Assembly (NCBI RefSeq): GCF_001672295.1
Contig: NZ_JXMS01000002.1
Coordinates: 124,001-188,000, forward strand
Reading direction: 5' to 3'
Length of the DNA: 64,000 nucleotides
Source: Halodesulfovibrio spirochaetisodalis
GTDB taxonomy: Bacteria; Desulfobacterota; Desulfovibrionia; Desulfovibrionales; Desulfovibrionaceae
A model generated the notes under the pieces. It saw only the letters and a list, made by a program, of their open reading frames with translations. It was not told the DNA's origin and ran no database searches. Below are positions 34,652-44,166 of the stretch, piece after piece (position 1 is the first letter of the stretch; each line of letters starts with the position of its first letter). A program made the position numbers and the translations under genes.

Positions 34652-35767
34652 TTAGTACACGGCTATCCCGTGGGCAGGGAGCAGATCTTTAAGAATATAG
34701 TACCGATGGTACGCGGCGGCTTGATGGAATTTATAGACGTGACTGGAAATGTTGTCTTTTGATTCTTCTGAATCATCAAAATCGTACTTCTGGTTTTCCC
34801 AGTGACTTTTGTTGTAACGTATATCCGGTTCAATAACTGGAGCCGTATTCCATGTAAGAGAGCGCCATTGATCAATGCGTCCGTCGCAATCGTCTTCTTT
34901 TGCGATGATTGATTTGATGCTGTCAGCCAGTTCCTCAAATGGGATAACGTCCGGCTCGTCATATTTTTCAGCCGCAAATGTTTTGAAATAATTATACAGC
35001 AGGTCGCATCCCTCAAAGAAGTGTTCTTTGTTGTCGCGCACCTCTATCTGTTCTGCTTCAATGGGAAGATGTACTGCATCGTTCTCGCGCGGGTATTCGT
35101 ATTCAAAACTCCATTTGAGATACGGACGGTCAGGGAAGGTGGCAACAGCTCCGTGTCCGAGGCTGCCTGTTGTTTCTTCTGCAAAAAAGCTGACAATACT
35201 TCCGGCCTTGAAGCGTTTGATAAAGCGCCCGAGTTTGGAAATGATATAGTCTCCCATCTTCGGATTCTCCACTTCAAGTGGTTCAATGCTTCCGTCTTTA
35301 ATGCGGTTAAGTGAAGAGCTTACGCCGGAAAAACCAAAGTGAGAAAAGGTATCCATATAGACATGTGCAGCAATGCCTAACAGCTCAAGCCCATACGCTT
35401 TCTGAGGGGCTATGAGCAGGTGGTTTTGCATCATTTCCTGAGCAGGTTTGCTGTTTTTACGGCAAAGAAGCTGTTCTTCAAAGTCGCTCCCCTGCGCGCC
35501 GGGAAGGAAATGAAATGGAACCCATACACGGCGTTGTTCTTCACGGGCACCATGTACATCTTTGTGATGGTTGAGAATGCACTGCCCACCCTTGTGGGAG
35601 GTGGCAATACCATACAACAGACCACCATCTTCATGCTGTTTGCTGTCTTGTTGTGTTGAGTCGTCTACATACTGTGCTGCGTAAGCAACCGTGTATGCAT
35701 CTTCTTTGTGGATACCTGCAGCCCGTGCCAGTGCATAGGTGCCATAGAAATGCATGTCTAATTGCAT
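34652..35767 (-). CDS. DUF6765 family protein
   Basis: 371 residues, cytosolic by appearance. The N-terminus MQLDMHFYGTYALARAAGI followed by AQYVDDST is what I associate with DUF6765. His and Asp residues recur in possible metal-binding groupings: QHEDGG, LNHHKDVHG and GIAAHVYMDTFSHFGFSG. The H-x4-D-x3-H type pattern recalls phospholipase C/S1-P1 nuclease-like zinc folds, but that is only a suggestion. It is a single gene with its own terminator. Confidence 0.65.
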   Translation of the reverse strand: MQLDMHFYGTYALARAAGIHKEDAYTVAYAAQYVDDSTQQDSKQHEDGGLLYGIATSHKGGQCILNHHKDVHGAREEQRRVWVPFHFLPGAQGSDFEEQLLCRKNSKPAQEMMQNHLLIAPQKAYGLELLGIAAHVYMDTFSHFGFSGVSSSLNRIKDGSIEPLEVENPKMGDYIISKLGRFIKRFKAGSIVSFFAEETTGSLGHGAVATFPDRPYLKWSFEYEYPRENDAVHLPIEAEQIEVRDNKEHFFEGCDLLYNYFKTFAAEKYDEPDVIPFEELADSIKSIIAKEDDCDGRIDQWRSLTWNTAPVIEPDIRYNKSHWENQKYDFDDSEESKDNISSHVYKFHQAAAYHRYYILKDLLPAHGIAVY

Positions 35768-35854
35768 AAGAAAACCTCTGTTATCATGTTTGTTTTGTAC
35801 GTATCACACATGATATCAGAGGGATATGTAAAAGAAGGTTTTAGCGTTAGAAAC

Positions 35855-35887
35855 CAAAAAAGGGCGCAGCAACAGCTGTCGCCCTTC
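35855..35887 (-). terminator. Terminator of the liv operon
   Basis: AAGGGCG with inner AGC (35860-35870) pairs with GCT and CGCCCTT (35875-35886). On the minus strand it is followed by a run of T. It lies 16 bp after the livF stop. Confidence 0.8.
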
Positions 35888-35902
35888 CTCGAATGGGTTT
35901 GG

Positions 35903-36607
35903 CTATAAGCCAAGGTATGCTTTTTTTACGTCCTCGTTGGCGAGCAAGGTTGCTGCATTATCTTCCATGGTAATGTGACCTGTTTCCATTACATATCCAC
36001 GGTGCGCAATTTTGAGCGCCTGGTTCGCATTCTGTTCCACGAGGAATACTGTGGTGCCGGATGCGTTTACCTTTTGGATGATCTCAAAGATCTGTTGGAT
36101 AATAATCGGTGCAAGGCCGAGAGATGGCTCATCAAGGAGCAGCAGTCGCGGTCTTGCCATCAGGGCACGGGAGATGGCGAGCATTTGCTGTTCACCGCCT
36201 GAGAGGGTGCCGCCTGCCTGCTTCTGGCGTTCTTCCAGAATAGGGAACAGGCTGAAGGCATATTCCATATCTCGCTTGATGCCGTCTTTGTCGTTACGCA
36301 GAAAAGCGCCAAGCTCAAGGTTTTCCATAACGGTTAGATCAGGGAAAATGAGTCGCCCTTCCGGCACTTGCGAGATGCCGAGGCGAACAATCTGATCCAT
36401 TTTAGTTTTATGAATCGGCTGTCCCTCGAAGGTGATTTCACCTGAGCGTGGCGGTGTTCCACCACAAATGGACATGAGAGTCGTGGACTTACCGGCACCG
36501 TTGGCCCCAATAAGTGTTACAATTTCACCTTCGTCAATGTGCATACTTACATCATGTAAGGCATGGATATTTCCGTAGAAGGTGTTGACGCCATTAAGTT
36601 TAAGCAT
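35903..36607 (-). CDS. livF: Branched-chain amino acid ABC transporter ATP-binding protein LivF
   Basis: 234 residues. Walker A is IGANGAGKSTTL, the signature GGTLSGGEQQMLAISRALM, and Walker B RLLLLDEPSLGLAPII. These are the short LivF-type ATPase features, including FFYGNIHAL-like start NTFYGNIHALHDVSM. It pairs with LivG to drive LivH/LivM. Its ATG overlaps the livG stop by 8 bp. It is the last gene of the operon. Confidence 0.95.
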   Translation of the reverse strand: MLKLNGVNTFYGNIHALHDVSMHIDEGEIVTLIGANGAGKSTTLMSICGGTPPRSGEITFEGQPIHKTKMDQIVRLGISQVPEGRLIFPDLTVMENLELGAFLRNDKDGIKRDMEYAFSLFPILEERQKQAGGTLSGGEQQMLAISRALMARPRLLLLDEPSLGLAPIIIQQIFEIIQKVNASGTTVFLVEQNANQALKIAHRGYVMETGHITMEDNAATLLANEDVKKAYLGL

Positions 36608-37388
36608 GGCTTTCCTCCCCGAGGTAGGCTTTGATAACCTGCGGATCTTTACTTACTTCTTCAGGGGTGCCCTGAGAAATAAGGCAGCCGTATTCCATAA
36701 CGTAAATACGTTCGGAAAGGCTCATGACCATACTCATGTCATGCTCAATAAGCAGAATGGCGAGGTTGAACTTGTCGCGGATATCCAGCACCAGTTCTTT
36801 CAAGGATGCGGTTTCCTGCGGGTTCATACCTGCTGCCGGTTCATCAAGCAGAAGCAGGGAAGGTTCTGTAGCCATAGCACGGGCAATTTCTAGTCTGCGT
36901 TGATCGCCGTACGGCAGGTTGCAGGCAAGGTCATTGTAGTGCTTGTTAAGACCAATATATTTGAGCAGCTCGTAGCTTTTCTCAATATTTTCTTTTTCTT
37001 CACGTTTTACATGCGGCGGACGAAGCAATGCATCAAGGATGCCTGCTTTTGTGCGGCAATGACGAGCAACCATAACGTTTTCAAGAACAGTCATGTTTTT
37101 GAAGAGACGGATATTCTGGAAGGTACGCGCCATGCCAAGCTCAGTGACACTATTCGGCTTCATACCGTTTACGCGGCATTCAGTAGCGCCAAGTGGTGTG
37201 AAGAATACGTCCCCGTCTGTAGGCTCATAAATACCGGTGATGCAGTTGAAGAAAGTCGTTTTACCGGCACCGTTCGGGCCGATAAGTGCTGCAATCTCTC
37301 CACTGTTTACCTGTAAATCAACATCGTTGAGTGCGCGCAGGCCACCGAAACTTTTGGAGAGCGCTTTTACGTTCAGTACTGTGGACAT
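36600..37388 (-). CDS. livG: Branched-chain amino acid ABC transporter ATP-binding protein LivG
   Basis: 262 residues. Walker A is IGPNGAGKTTFFNCITG, the LivG-type insert VARTFQNIRLFKNMTVLENVMVA appears as MARTFQNIRLFKN, and Walker B is SLLLLDEPAAGMNPQE. The signature is the degenerate NLPYGDQRRLEIARAMA, as is normal for LivG. It begins immediately after the livM stop. Confidence 0.95.
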   Translation of the reverse strand: MSTVLNVKALSKSFGGLRALNDVDLQVNSGEIAALIGPNGAGKTTFFNCITGIYEPTDGDVFFTPLGATECRVNGMKPNSVTELGMARTFQNIRLFKNMTVLENVMVARHCRTKAGILDALLRPPHVKREEKENIEKSYELLKYIGLNKHYNDLACNLPYGDQRRLEIARAMATEPSLLLLDEPAAGMNPQETASLKELVLDIRDKFNLAILLIEHDMSMVMSLSERIYVMEYGCLISQGTPEEVSKDPQVIKAYLGEESHA

Positions 37389-38612
37389 CTACGCATCTCC
37401 TTCTTTGATCAGGTCGGGGTCATCAACATGGTATTTTCTACCCTTAGGAGCAATGAGTCCCTGAGGACGGAATACCATCATAAGCACCATTGCCGCTGCG
37501 AAGAGAATCATACGGTACTCAGAGAAGGCACGCAGATACTCCGGCATAAGGACGAGGAATGCTGAACCAAGGATAACACCAAGGTTTGATCCCATACCGC
37601 CAAGAACAACGATGGACAAAATGATTGCTGATTCCATGAAGGTAAAGCTTGCAGGGTTGATGAAGGTGGTTTTTGCAGCAAAAATTACTCCTGCAAAGCC
37701 AGCCCATGCTGTACCAAGGCCGAATGCCATAACCTTTACGTTAACGCGGTCAATGCCCATTGCCTGACAGGCAATTTCGTCTTCGCGTAATGCCTGAAGT
37801 GCACGGCCGATACGTGAGTTCTTTAAACGCTGCACAGCGATCATGGTGATGATGGCAAGCGCAAGAACGATGTAGTAAATATAAACGTTTGCGTCTGCTA
37901 CGGACAATTCCATGCCGAACAGACCCGGTCTGTCGATATTGGAAATACCGGAAGGGCCACCTGTGAGGTCACTCCAGTTTTCCAGCACGAGACGGATAAT
38001 TTCACCGAAGCCCAGTGTTACGATAGCAAGGTAGTCACCACGCAGACGTAATACAGGGAATGCGAGTAAAATCCCGCCAAGACAGGCTAGGATGCCGCCC
38101 AAAGGCAAAGCAACCCAGAATCCGATTCCGAAGTAATGGTTAAGCAGTGCGTAGCTGTAAGCGCCGATTGCGTAGAAAGCTGCGTGCCCGAGAAAGAGCA
38201 GGCCGGCAACGCCTACAATAATGTTTAAGCCGAGGCCGAGGATGACGTACAGCAGAAACGAAATGAAAATGTTGGTCTGGTATGTGCTGACCAGAAACGG
38301 CATAGCAACACTGAGTGCGAAGATCGCAGCAAGTGCAGGTTTCGCCACTGCCGGTTCTTCCATTGCACGGGATAGCCAGAGCTGTTTTTTAGGCTTGTCA
38401 GTAGTTTCTGTTTCATATTGCTTGGCTTCTTTGCGAGCCAACGCCCAGCGCCATACAAAGGATAAAATAAATATCCCCACGCCGACGTAGGCAAGGTTCA
38501 TCCATCTCCATTCAACGGTGTTCTCGATAGTATTAACTCGAACAACCATGATAGGAAATGTAAGGAACATGAACCACAAACTGGTAATTATGGATTGTTT
38601 CAGTCCTTGCAT
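37389..38612 (-). CDS. livM: Branched-chain amino acid ABC transporter permease LivM
   Basis: 407 residues. Three hydrophobic segments and a charged linker (to about residue 95) precede the usual LivM core, as in E. coli-type LivM with the DUF3382 extension. The core has GLGLNIIVGVAGLLFLGHAAFYAIGAY, RLRGDYLAIVTLGFGEIIRL and ALREDEIACQAMGI, the coupling region. It follows livH by 60 bp. Confidence 0.93.
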   Translation of the reverse strand: MQGLKQSIITSLWFMFLTFPIMVVRVNTIENTVEWRWMNLAYVGVGIFILSFVWRWALARKEAKQYETETTDKPKKQLWLSRAMEEPAVAKPALAAIFALSVAMPFLVSTYQTNIFISFLLYVILGLGLNIIVGVAGLLFLGHAAFYAIGAYSYALLNHYFGIGFWVALPLGGILACLGGILLAFPVLRLRGDYLAIVTLGFGEIIRLVLENWSDLTGGPSGISNIDRPGLFGMELSVADANVYIYYIVLALAIITMIAVQRLKNSRIGRALQALREDEIACQAMGIDRVNVKVMAFGLGTAWAGFAGVIFAAKTTFINPASFTFMESAIILSIVVLGGMGSNLGVILGSAFLVLMPEYLRAFSEYRMILFAAAMVLMMVFRPQGLIAPKGRKYHVDDPDLIKEGDA

Positions 38613-38672
38613 TGTATCTCTTCTGCAGAAAACGAGTTCTGCAACTCCTTCTTTCGTTACGAGTGAATACGG

Positions 38673-39581
38673 TTATACTTTTTCCACAGGCGCTTTGCCC
38701 AGAATACCGGATGGACGGAAAATGAGGAAGATTACCAGTAGTGAGAAAGCGAAAACGTCTTCATAGTCACTGGAAATGTATCCTGCTGCATAGCTTTCAG
38801 TCAGTCCGAGGAATAATCCGCCAAGCATCGCACCCGGAATAGAGCCGATACCGCCGAGAACCGCAGCCGTAAATGCTTTCACACCGGCGATAAAGCCGAT
38901 CATAAAGTTGAGCTGGCCTGAGTGGGTGGAAATAAGCACGCCACCAAGAGCTGCCAGTGAAGAGCCAATGATGAAGGTGGTAGAAATAATCCTGTCTGCG
39001 TTGATGCCGAGAAGCATCGCCATTTTTCTGTTCTGGGCTGTAGCACGCATGGCTTTGCCCAGTTTGGTAAATTTGATGAATACGGTAAGTGCAGCCATGG
39101 AAACGGCACTGGCTGCAACGATGACTAAGTCAGTGGAACCGAAGATGTGTGCAATCGGCTCCATAAATTCAAAGTCTGGAATAAGTGTTGGAAATGGCAA
39201 GAAGTCGGACGTTTGCGCCAGAATGATGTAGTTCTGGAGAAAAAGTGACATACCGATAGCAGAAATCAGTGGAGAAAGGCGAGCAGCGCCGCGAAGCGGT
39301 TTGTATGCTACTTTCTCCATAGTGTACCCGTAGGCAGCACAGTATAATATGGCAATGACGATTGCCATGAGCAGGATTGCAAACGCAGGGAATCCGTAAA
39401 CCCCCATCACACCAGCAACGATGAGACCGGTAAAGGCTCCGAGCATGTAAATTTCGCCGTGTGCGAAGTTAATGAGCTCGATAATCCCGTATACCATCGT
39501 GTAGCCGATCGCGATGAGAGCGTAGATGCTCCCGCGCGTTAATCCGCCAAGACCCAATTCGATGAAAAATTCCCAATCCAT
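38673..39581 (-). CDS. livH: Branched-chain amino acid ABC transporter permease LivH
   Basis: 302 residues from the ATG at 39581, preceded by AGGGA; a frame extending to 39614 lacks a better site. Features are the N-terminal GLTRGSIYALIAIGYTMVYGIIELINFAHGE block, RATAQNRKMAMLLGINADRI and VLGGIGSIPGAMLGG. It forms the permease pair with LivM. A partial terminator lies between it and livJ. Confidence 0.94.
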   Translation of the reverse strand: MDWEFFIELGLGGLTRGSIYALIAIGYTMVYGIIELINFAHGEIYMLGAFTGLIVAGVMGVYGFPAFAILLMAIVIAILYCAAYGYTMEKVAYKPLRGAARLSPLISAIGMSLFLQNYIILAQTSDFLPFPTLIPDFEFMEPIAHIFGSTDLVIVAASAVSMAALTVFIKFTKLGKAMRATAQNRKMAMLLGINADRIISTTFIIGSSLAALGGVLISTHSGQLNFMIGFIAGVKAFTAAVLGGIGSIPGAMLGGLFLGLTESYAAGYISSDYEDVFAFSLLVIFLIFRPSGILGKAPVEKV

Positions 39582-39645
39582 GTGTATGTCCCTGTCAGAG
39601 ATGCCTGTCTGCAAAAAATTGCAGGTACAAGGCCGATTATCTGAG

Positions 39646-39680
39646 TAAAAACGGGGAACAATCCGAGACTGCTCCCCGTT
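39646..39680 (-). terminator. Attenuator-type terminator between livJ and livH
   Basis: AACGGGGA (39650-39657) pairs with TCCCCGTT (39673-39680), and on the minus strand the stem is followed by five T. Placed after the binding-protein gene, it would let livJ be made in excess over the membrane genes. A second small hairpin CTGCAA/TTGCAG follows at about 39609-39623. Confidence 0.75.
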
Positions 39681-39704
39681 ATGGTTGCGGTCGATGCGGT
39701 AAGA

Positions 39705-40826
39705 CTATTTAAGTTCTACGTATTTACCGTTCTGAACCTGATACATGGAGAAGCCAACGCCTTCTGCATCACCTCTTTCGTTAAATTTGATTTTACCAAC
39801 AGGGGTATCAACAAATTCGCTACGGAGTTTAGCAGTAACTGCGTCGTAATCTGTGGAGCCTGCACGTTCGATAGCAGTGAGCATTGCTACAGTAGCTGCG
39901 TATGCTGCAGGGTAGAATGCACCCGGCTCAGTGCCGAACATTTTTACGTGTGCTGCAATAGCTTCTTTGTACATTGGCAGGTTGGAAACATCGATAGGAC
40001 CGGATGCGTATACGCCTTCAGCGTTTTTGCCGGCAACTTTGATGAATGTATCGTCTTTTACGCCGTCATCAGAAACAAACTTTGCTTTAATACGTTTTTT
40101 ACGCATCTGGTTAACAAGTTTGGATGCTTCAGGGTGGTAACCACCGTAGATAACAACGTCAGCTTTGCTGCGACGAATTTTCTGTACAACAGCAGAGTAG
40201 TCAGGAGCACCAGGAGTTACACCTTCGAACAGTACAACTTCTGCTTTGCCGCCTTCTTCAATAAATTTGCGTGCAAACTCTGCGTAGCCTTTACCGTAGT
40301 CACCTTTGTCGTGAATAACGGCAATTTTTTTAGCGCCGAGTTTGTCGATTGCGAAGTCAACGCCGAGACGAGCCTGCATGTCGTCAGAAGCGATGGTACG
40401 GAAGAACGTAGGGTAGTCACCGGACTGGGTAAGTACTGGGTTGGTAGCACTTGGAGACATAGCGATGAGCTTGCCTTCAGTGTAAATTGGCAGTGCAGCT
40501 TTTGTTGCGCCGGAGCAGATGTGGCCAAGAACAACGTTTGCGCCATCAGAAACGAGCTTTGTTGCAACGTTGGTAGCCTGTTCAGGTTTGCACTGGTCAT
40601 CCTGAATGAGCAGTTCAACTTGTTTACCGTTAATGCCGCCAGCAGCGTTAACTTTTTCAACAACTACTTTTGCAGCGTTAACTGTTGGCAGGCCGTAAGA
40701 AGCGAGGTCGCCACTGTGAGCGCCTGCTACGCCGAGCTTGATTGTGTCTGCAGCAAATGCAGGTACACAAAAGGCAGTAACGGCGAGACCTGTTACAATG
40801 GATTTAACCAAACCAGAAAATGTCAT
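39705..40826 (-). CDS. livJ: Branched-chain amino acid ABC transporter substrate-binding protein LivJ/LivK
   Basis: 373 residues with a signal peptide ending near residue 25 (VPAFAA then DTIKLG). The periplasmic core matches the leucine/isoleucine/valine-binding protein family: GVAGAHSGDLASYGLPTVNAAK, LLIQDDQCKPEQATNVATKL, VLGHICSGATKAALPIY and YAATVAMLTAIERAGSTD. The Cys pair (near 75 and 102) fits the disulfide seen in LivJ. It is first in livJHMGF. An inverted repeat TATTGCT/AGCAATA lies 25 bp upstream of the ATG. Confidence 0.94.
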   Translation of the reverse strand: MTFSGLVKSIVTGLAVTAFCVPAFAADTIKLGVAGAHSGDLASYGLPTVNAAKVVVEKVNAAGGINGKQVELLIQDDQCKPEQATNVATKLVSDGANVVLGHICSGATKAALPIYTEGKLIAMSPSATNPVLTQSGDYPTFFRTIASDDMQARLGVDFAIDKLGAKKIAVIHDKGDYGKGYAEFARKFIEEGGKAEVVLFEGVTPGAPDYSAVVQKIRRSKADVVIYGGYHPEASKLVNQMRKKRIKAKFVSDDGVKDDTFIKVAGKNAEGVYASGPIDVSNLPMYKEAIAAHVKMFGTEPGAFYPAAYAATVAMLTAIERAGSTDYDAVTAKLRSEFVDTPVGKIKFNERGDAEGVGFSMYQVQNGKYVELK

Positions 40827-40850
40827 GTGTTCCTCCAGCGTTGAATATCG

Positions 40851-40873
40851 TATTGCTAATTAAGTAAGCAATA
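40851..40873 (-). promoter_or_regulatory. Inverted repeat upstream of livJ
   Basis: TATTGCT (40851-40857) and AGCAATA (40867-40873), spacer of nine, close before the livJ ribosome site. It could be an operator or a leader hairpin. The rest of the gap to the glnS promoter is AT-rich and shows no gene. Confidence 0.35.
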
Positions 40874-41322
40874 TACTTGTTTGTTTATGTGTCGTCGAAC
40901 ATCCTCGGGCAAAAATAACGTCCCTTTCATATTCTTTGTTCCCGAAAATACTAAAATTGTCAAAACGAAAACTGATGTTTTTATCAAAAAAGTAAAATTT
41001 ATATGACAGAAACTTAATATATCAGATTTAGTTTATATAGCTGGTTCATTATTCCTTGATATGTCTGAAAAAGTTCCGTGCTTGAAAAAATTGATGTGGT
41101 ACTCATTGATTTTAAAAAAACTGATAATAAAAACCAAAAAATGATAATTTTTTGCAAAAAAGAGCAAAAAATAACCAAAAACAACGCAATCGTTTTCGGG
41201 GGTAAAAAGCCGAGGTGAACGGGGTGTGATACGATCAGTAAGAAAAATTTATGAGCCAAATATGCGGGGTTCAGATCGAGCGGGAATAGAGCGCTTCATT
41301 TTACCAAATTCGTGTTTTGTAC

Positions 41323-41351
41323 TTGGAGCACAGGCTGTGCTTGTATATAAT
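41323..41351 (+). promoter_or_regulatory. glnS promoter
   Basis: TTGGAG (41323-41328), 17-bp spacer, perfect TATAAT (41346-41351). The leader to the ATG is about 140 bases and contains hairpins, including GTCCGCA/TGCGGA near 41356-41372 and GCTTAT/ATAAGC near 41442-41462, so structured control of glnS is possible. Confidence 0.65.
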
Positions 41352-41499
41352 GATGTCCGCACGTGATGCGGAAGTATTTTTACTGGAAGTTGCGTGGTGC
41401 ACTGCCAATTGACCACCGCGTGTGTTTCCCGTATGTCATCCGCTTATAACTTGTTCATAAGCGCAACAATGCGAAGAAATAGATTTAGAGGACGTATTC

Positions 41500-43209
41500 A
41501 TGAGTAAGGCTCCTGTAGCACCTGAAGAGAAAAACGAAGGAACTAGTCTGGATTTTATCCGTACTATTATTGCTGAAGACTGTGAGAGCGGAAAGTACGA
41601 CGGACGCGTACACACCCGTTTCCCGCCGGAGCCGAACGGCTACCTGCATCTTGGGCATGCTAAATCCATTTGCTTGAACTTTGGAATTGCACAAGAGCAC
41701 GAAGGCGGCATCTGCAACCTTCGCTTTGACGACACAAACCCGTTGAAGGAAGAAGACGAATACGTTCAGTCCATTCAGGAAGACGTAAAATGGCTCGGTT
41801 TCGACTGGGGCGAAAAACCGTTTTACACTTCCGACTACTTTGAAGTGCTTTTTGGTCATGCGGTAAAGCTCATTGAAATGGGCAAAGCATATGTGGATCA
41901 CTCCACACCGGAAGCAATTCGCGAAATGCGCGGTACCTTGACTGAGCCGGGCACAGAAAGCCCGTACCGCAACCGCAGCGTTGAGGAGAACCTTGATCTC
42001 TTTAACCGCATGCGTAACGGCGAGTTTGCAGACGGCGAATGCGTGCTCCGCGCTAAAATCGATATGGCGTCTCCGAACATCATCATGCGCGATCCTGCGT
42101 TGTACCGTATCCGCAGAGCAACGCATCACAGAACCGGTGACAAGTGGTGCATGTACCCAATGTACGACTTTGCGCATTGTCTTTCAGACTCTCAGGAGCA
42201 CATTACCCATTCCATCTGTACTCTTGAGTTTGAAAACAACCGCGAACTCTATGACTGGTTGCTCGAAACTCTCGGCGTGTACCGCCCGCAGCAGATTGAA
42301 TTTGCACGCCTCAACCTGACGCATACAGTACTTTCCAAGCGTAAGCTTATTCAGCTGGTGGAAGAAGGCCATGTTCGCGGTTGGGATGACCCTCGCATGC
42401 CGACCATTTCCGGTCTGCGTCGTCGTGGTTGTCCTCCGGAAGCAATCCGCGAGTTCTGCTCCCGTATCGGCGTAGCAAAAGCGGATTCTATGGTTGATGC
42501 AGCCATGCTCGAATTCTGCATGCGCGAAAAGCTCAATGAAGTAGCACCTCGCCTTATGGGTGTTGTTGATCCTGTAAAAGTTGTGATCACAAACTACCCT
42601 GAAGATCAGGTCGACGAATTTGAAATGCCGCTTCACCCTGAACTGGAAGAATACGGCAAGCGCAAGGTTCCTTTCTCTCGTGAGCTGTACATTGAACGTG
42701 CAGACTTCCGCGAAGAAGCACCTAAGAAATTTTTCCGTCTCACCGTCGGTAAAGAAGTGCGCTTACGTTACGCATACTACGTAACCTGCACAGATGTAGT
42801 GAAAGACGAGAACGGCGAGATTACAGAGATTCATTGTACCTACGATCCTGAAACCAAAGGCGGCTGGTCTGAAGACGGTCGTAAGGTTAAAGGCACTCTG
42901 CATTGGGTTTCTGTAAAACATGCAGTTCCGGCTGAAGTACGTTTGTACGAGCCGCTCTTTGAAAAAGAGAACCCGAACAAGGTTGAAGAAGGCAAAACCT
43001 TCATTGACTACATCAACCCTGATTCTGAAAAAGTGATCACAGCGTACCTTGAGCCGCGCCTTGCTGAATGCAAAGCCGGTGAACGTGTTCAGTTCGAACG
43101 TCTTGGATACTACTGCGCAGACCTTGATACTACAGCTGAAAAGCCTGTGTTCAACCGTACTGCCACCTTGCGTGACAGCTGGAAGCGTGTAGAGCGTAAC
43201 CAGAAGTAG
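41500..43209 (+). CDS. glnS: Glutaminyl-tRNA synthetase GlnS
   Basis: 569 residues. Class I synthetase: the HIGH motif reads [15 protein letters not shown] near residue 43. The KMSKS region appears as LSKRKL near 269, and the Gln-type FDDTNP motif is present. The anticodon-binding beta-barrels at the C-terminus contain [17 protein letters not shown]. It charges tRNA-Gln directly. A tRNA-Gln gene lies 160 bp downstream of its terminator, so enzyme and substrate genes are neighbours. Presence of GlnS means that the organism does not depend on the GatCAB route for Gln-tRNA. Confidence 0.96.
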   Translation: MSKAPVAPEEKNEGTSLDFIRTIIAEDCESGKYDGRVHTRFPPEPNGYLHLGHAKSICLNFGIAQEHEGGICNLRFDDTNPLKEEDEYVQSIQEDVKWLGFDWGEKPFYTSDYFEVLFGHAVKLIEMGKAYVDHSTPEAIREMRGTLTEPGTESPYRNRSVEENLDLFNRMRNGEFADGECVLRAKIDMASPNIIMRDPALYRIRRATHHRTGDKWCMYPMYDFAHCLSDSQEHITHSICTLEFENNRELYDWLLETLGVYRPQQIEFARLNLTHTVLSKRKLIQLVEEGHVRGWDDPRMPTISGLRRRGCPPEAIREFCSRIGVAKADSMVDAAMLEFCMREKLNEVAPRLMGVVDPVKVVITNYPEDQVDEFEMPLHPELEEYGKRKVPFSRELYIERADFREEAPKKFFRLTVGKEVRLRYAYYVTCTDVVKDENGEITEIHCTYDPETKGGWSEDGRKVKGTLHWVSVKHAVPAEVRLYEPLFEKENPNKVEEGKTFIDYINPDSEKVITAYLEPRLAECKAGERVQFERLGYYCADLDTTAEKPVFNRTATLRDSWKRVERNQK

Positions 43210-43227
43210 TTTTAGCCTTACAAATAC

Positions 43228-43264
43228 AAATCCCCTGTTCCTCACGGAGCAGGGGATTTTTTAT
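43228..43264 (+). terminator. glnS terminator
   Basis: AAATCCCCTG (43228-43237) pairs with CAGGGGATTT (43250-43259), followed by a T-run. Confidence 0.88.
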
Positions 43265-43328
43265 TGCAGCCAGTTTTTGGCAATGGAACATTAGGTGGCA
43301 GTGATTCGAGTTTTTTTAGAAAATTCCG

Positions 43329-43357
43329 TTGACAGAACGCCATGTTTTCCATAAAAA
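43329..43357 (+). promoter_or_regulatory. Promoter of the second tRNA-Gln/tRNA-Glu unit
   Basis: TTGACA (43329-43334), 17-bp spacer, TAAAAA (43352-43357). The sequence between -10 and the tRNA (CCTCTCxCTTGC) is shared with the first unit, while the rest of the spacer differs. Confidence 0.65.
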
Positions 43358-43371
43358 CACCTCTCACTTGC

Positions 43372-43446
43372 TGGGCTATCGTTCAATTGGCAGGACGACG
43401 GGTTCTGGCTCCGTTAATCAAGGTTCGAGTCCTTGTAGCCCAGCCA
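43372..43446 (+). tRNA. tRNA-Gln (anticodon CTG), copy 2
   Basis: 75 bases with encoded CCA, identical to 4925-4999. It is immediately followed by the structured spacer, as in copy 1. Confidence 0.95.
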
Positions 43447-43570
43447 AATTTTTTCCTAAAACAGCGCATTACGTTGTTGCTGCGTAACAATCAAACTCTC
43501 GTGTAGACTTACTACACTTCGACCTTGATTGTTCCTTGCGCCTCGTGCTGCACTTTTTTAGAAAAAAATT
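43447..43570 (+). ncRNA. Structured spacer between tRNA-Gln and tRNA-Glu, copy 2
   Basis: Outer stem 43447-43461 pairs with 43556-43570 (14 of 15 pairs) using bases different from copy 1. The inner small hairpin is TTACG/CGTAA (copy 1: TTCG/CGAA). CAATCAA/TTGATTG and GTGTAG/CTACAC repeat the same fold. Single-stranded parts such as ACTCTC and ACTTCGA are conserved. Confidence 0.65.
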
Positions 43571-43584
43571 ACCATATATGACGC

Positions 43585-43662
43585 GTCCCCATCGTCTAGC
43601 CTGGCCCAGGACACCTGCCTTTCACGCAGGCGACGGGGGTTCAAATCCCCCTGGGGACGCCA
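43585..43662 (+). tRNA. tRNA-Glu (anticodon TTC), copy 2
   Basis: 78 bases with encoded CCA, identical to 5141-5218. Confidence 0.95.
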
Positions 43663-43671
43663 AAGCAAGTA

Positions 43672-43707
43672 AAAGCTCTTACACGAAAGTGTAAGAGCTT
43701 TTTTTTG
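43672..43707 (+). terminator. Terminator of tRNA unit, copy 2
   Basis: Same 13-bp stem as copy 1 (AAAGCTCTTACAC with GTGTAAGAGCTTT), GAAA loop, then eight T in all. Confidence 0.9.
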
Positions 43708-44166
43708 TTAGGGTAACGTTGAAGCTGCAAAATTTGTATAACGCCTTTAATTTTGAAAAAGAATTTCTATCTATTAACGATGAGGTTCTAATTTCGAATT
43801 GTTAATTTGACGGGGAAGCTTACGGGGGAAGCTGCTTGTTGTAATACGAGATATGGTGTTTTAGTAAGCTCTATTTTCTGAGAAAATACATCTACGTTGG
43901 TTCTTTCTTACTGTTGATACTCTCTTGTGCATAAGTACAAGGGAGTATTTTTTAAAAAAGTCTTGCATGTTTTTTCTCTTGGTATGCATATTTATAGAAG
44001 CTGGCAGTAGTAAGGCAACAAAAGATTTATTTTTGATGCAAAAAGAAATGAACGCTGATTAGTAAATACACAAAAAGGTATACTTACACTTTTTATTTGA
44101 CAAAAAAAATACATCTATATTTATTGTGTAAAAGAAAAGTTAAAAAAAATTATGTGAGGTTAATCT
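43708..44166. other. AT-rich intergenic region, no gene seen
   Basis: About 460 bases between the tRNA unit and the secreted-protein gene. A hairpin ATACTCTCTTGTGC/GTACAAGGGAGTAT with a T-run lies near 43917-43955. It could be an extra plus-strand terminator. No coding sequence is supported. Confidence 0.45.

Noticed and set aside
39681-40844. 387-residue open frame opposite livJ
   Set aside because: Its composition is that of an antisense reading of a binding-protein gene (many Phe, Cys, Val); livJ on the other strand is certain.
41014-41259. 81-residue open frame upstream of livJ
   Set aside because: It lies in AT-rich promoter DNA, is full of Phe/Leu/Ile codons expected from composition, and lacks a ribosome site.
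43585-43662. tRNA-Glu as an attachment site for an integrated island holding the duplicated-domain gene
   Set aside because: No integrase gene and no repeat of the tRNA 3' end was found downstream to the right.
4925-43662. The two tRNA units as ends of a 38-kb mobile or recombined segment
   Set aside because: Genes between are ordinary chromosomal operons, the repeats are in direct orientation with diverged flanks, and no mobility gene lies between; the recombinase-like protein at 29838 is a regulator.
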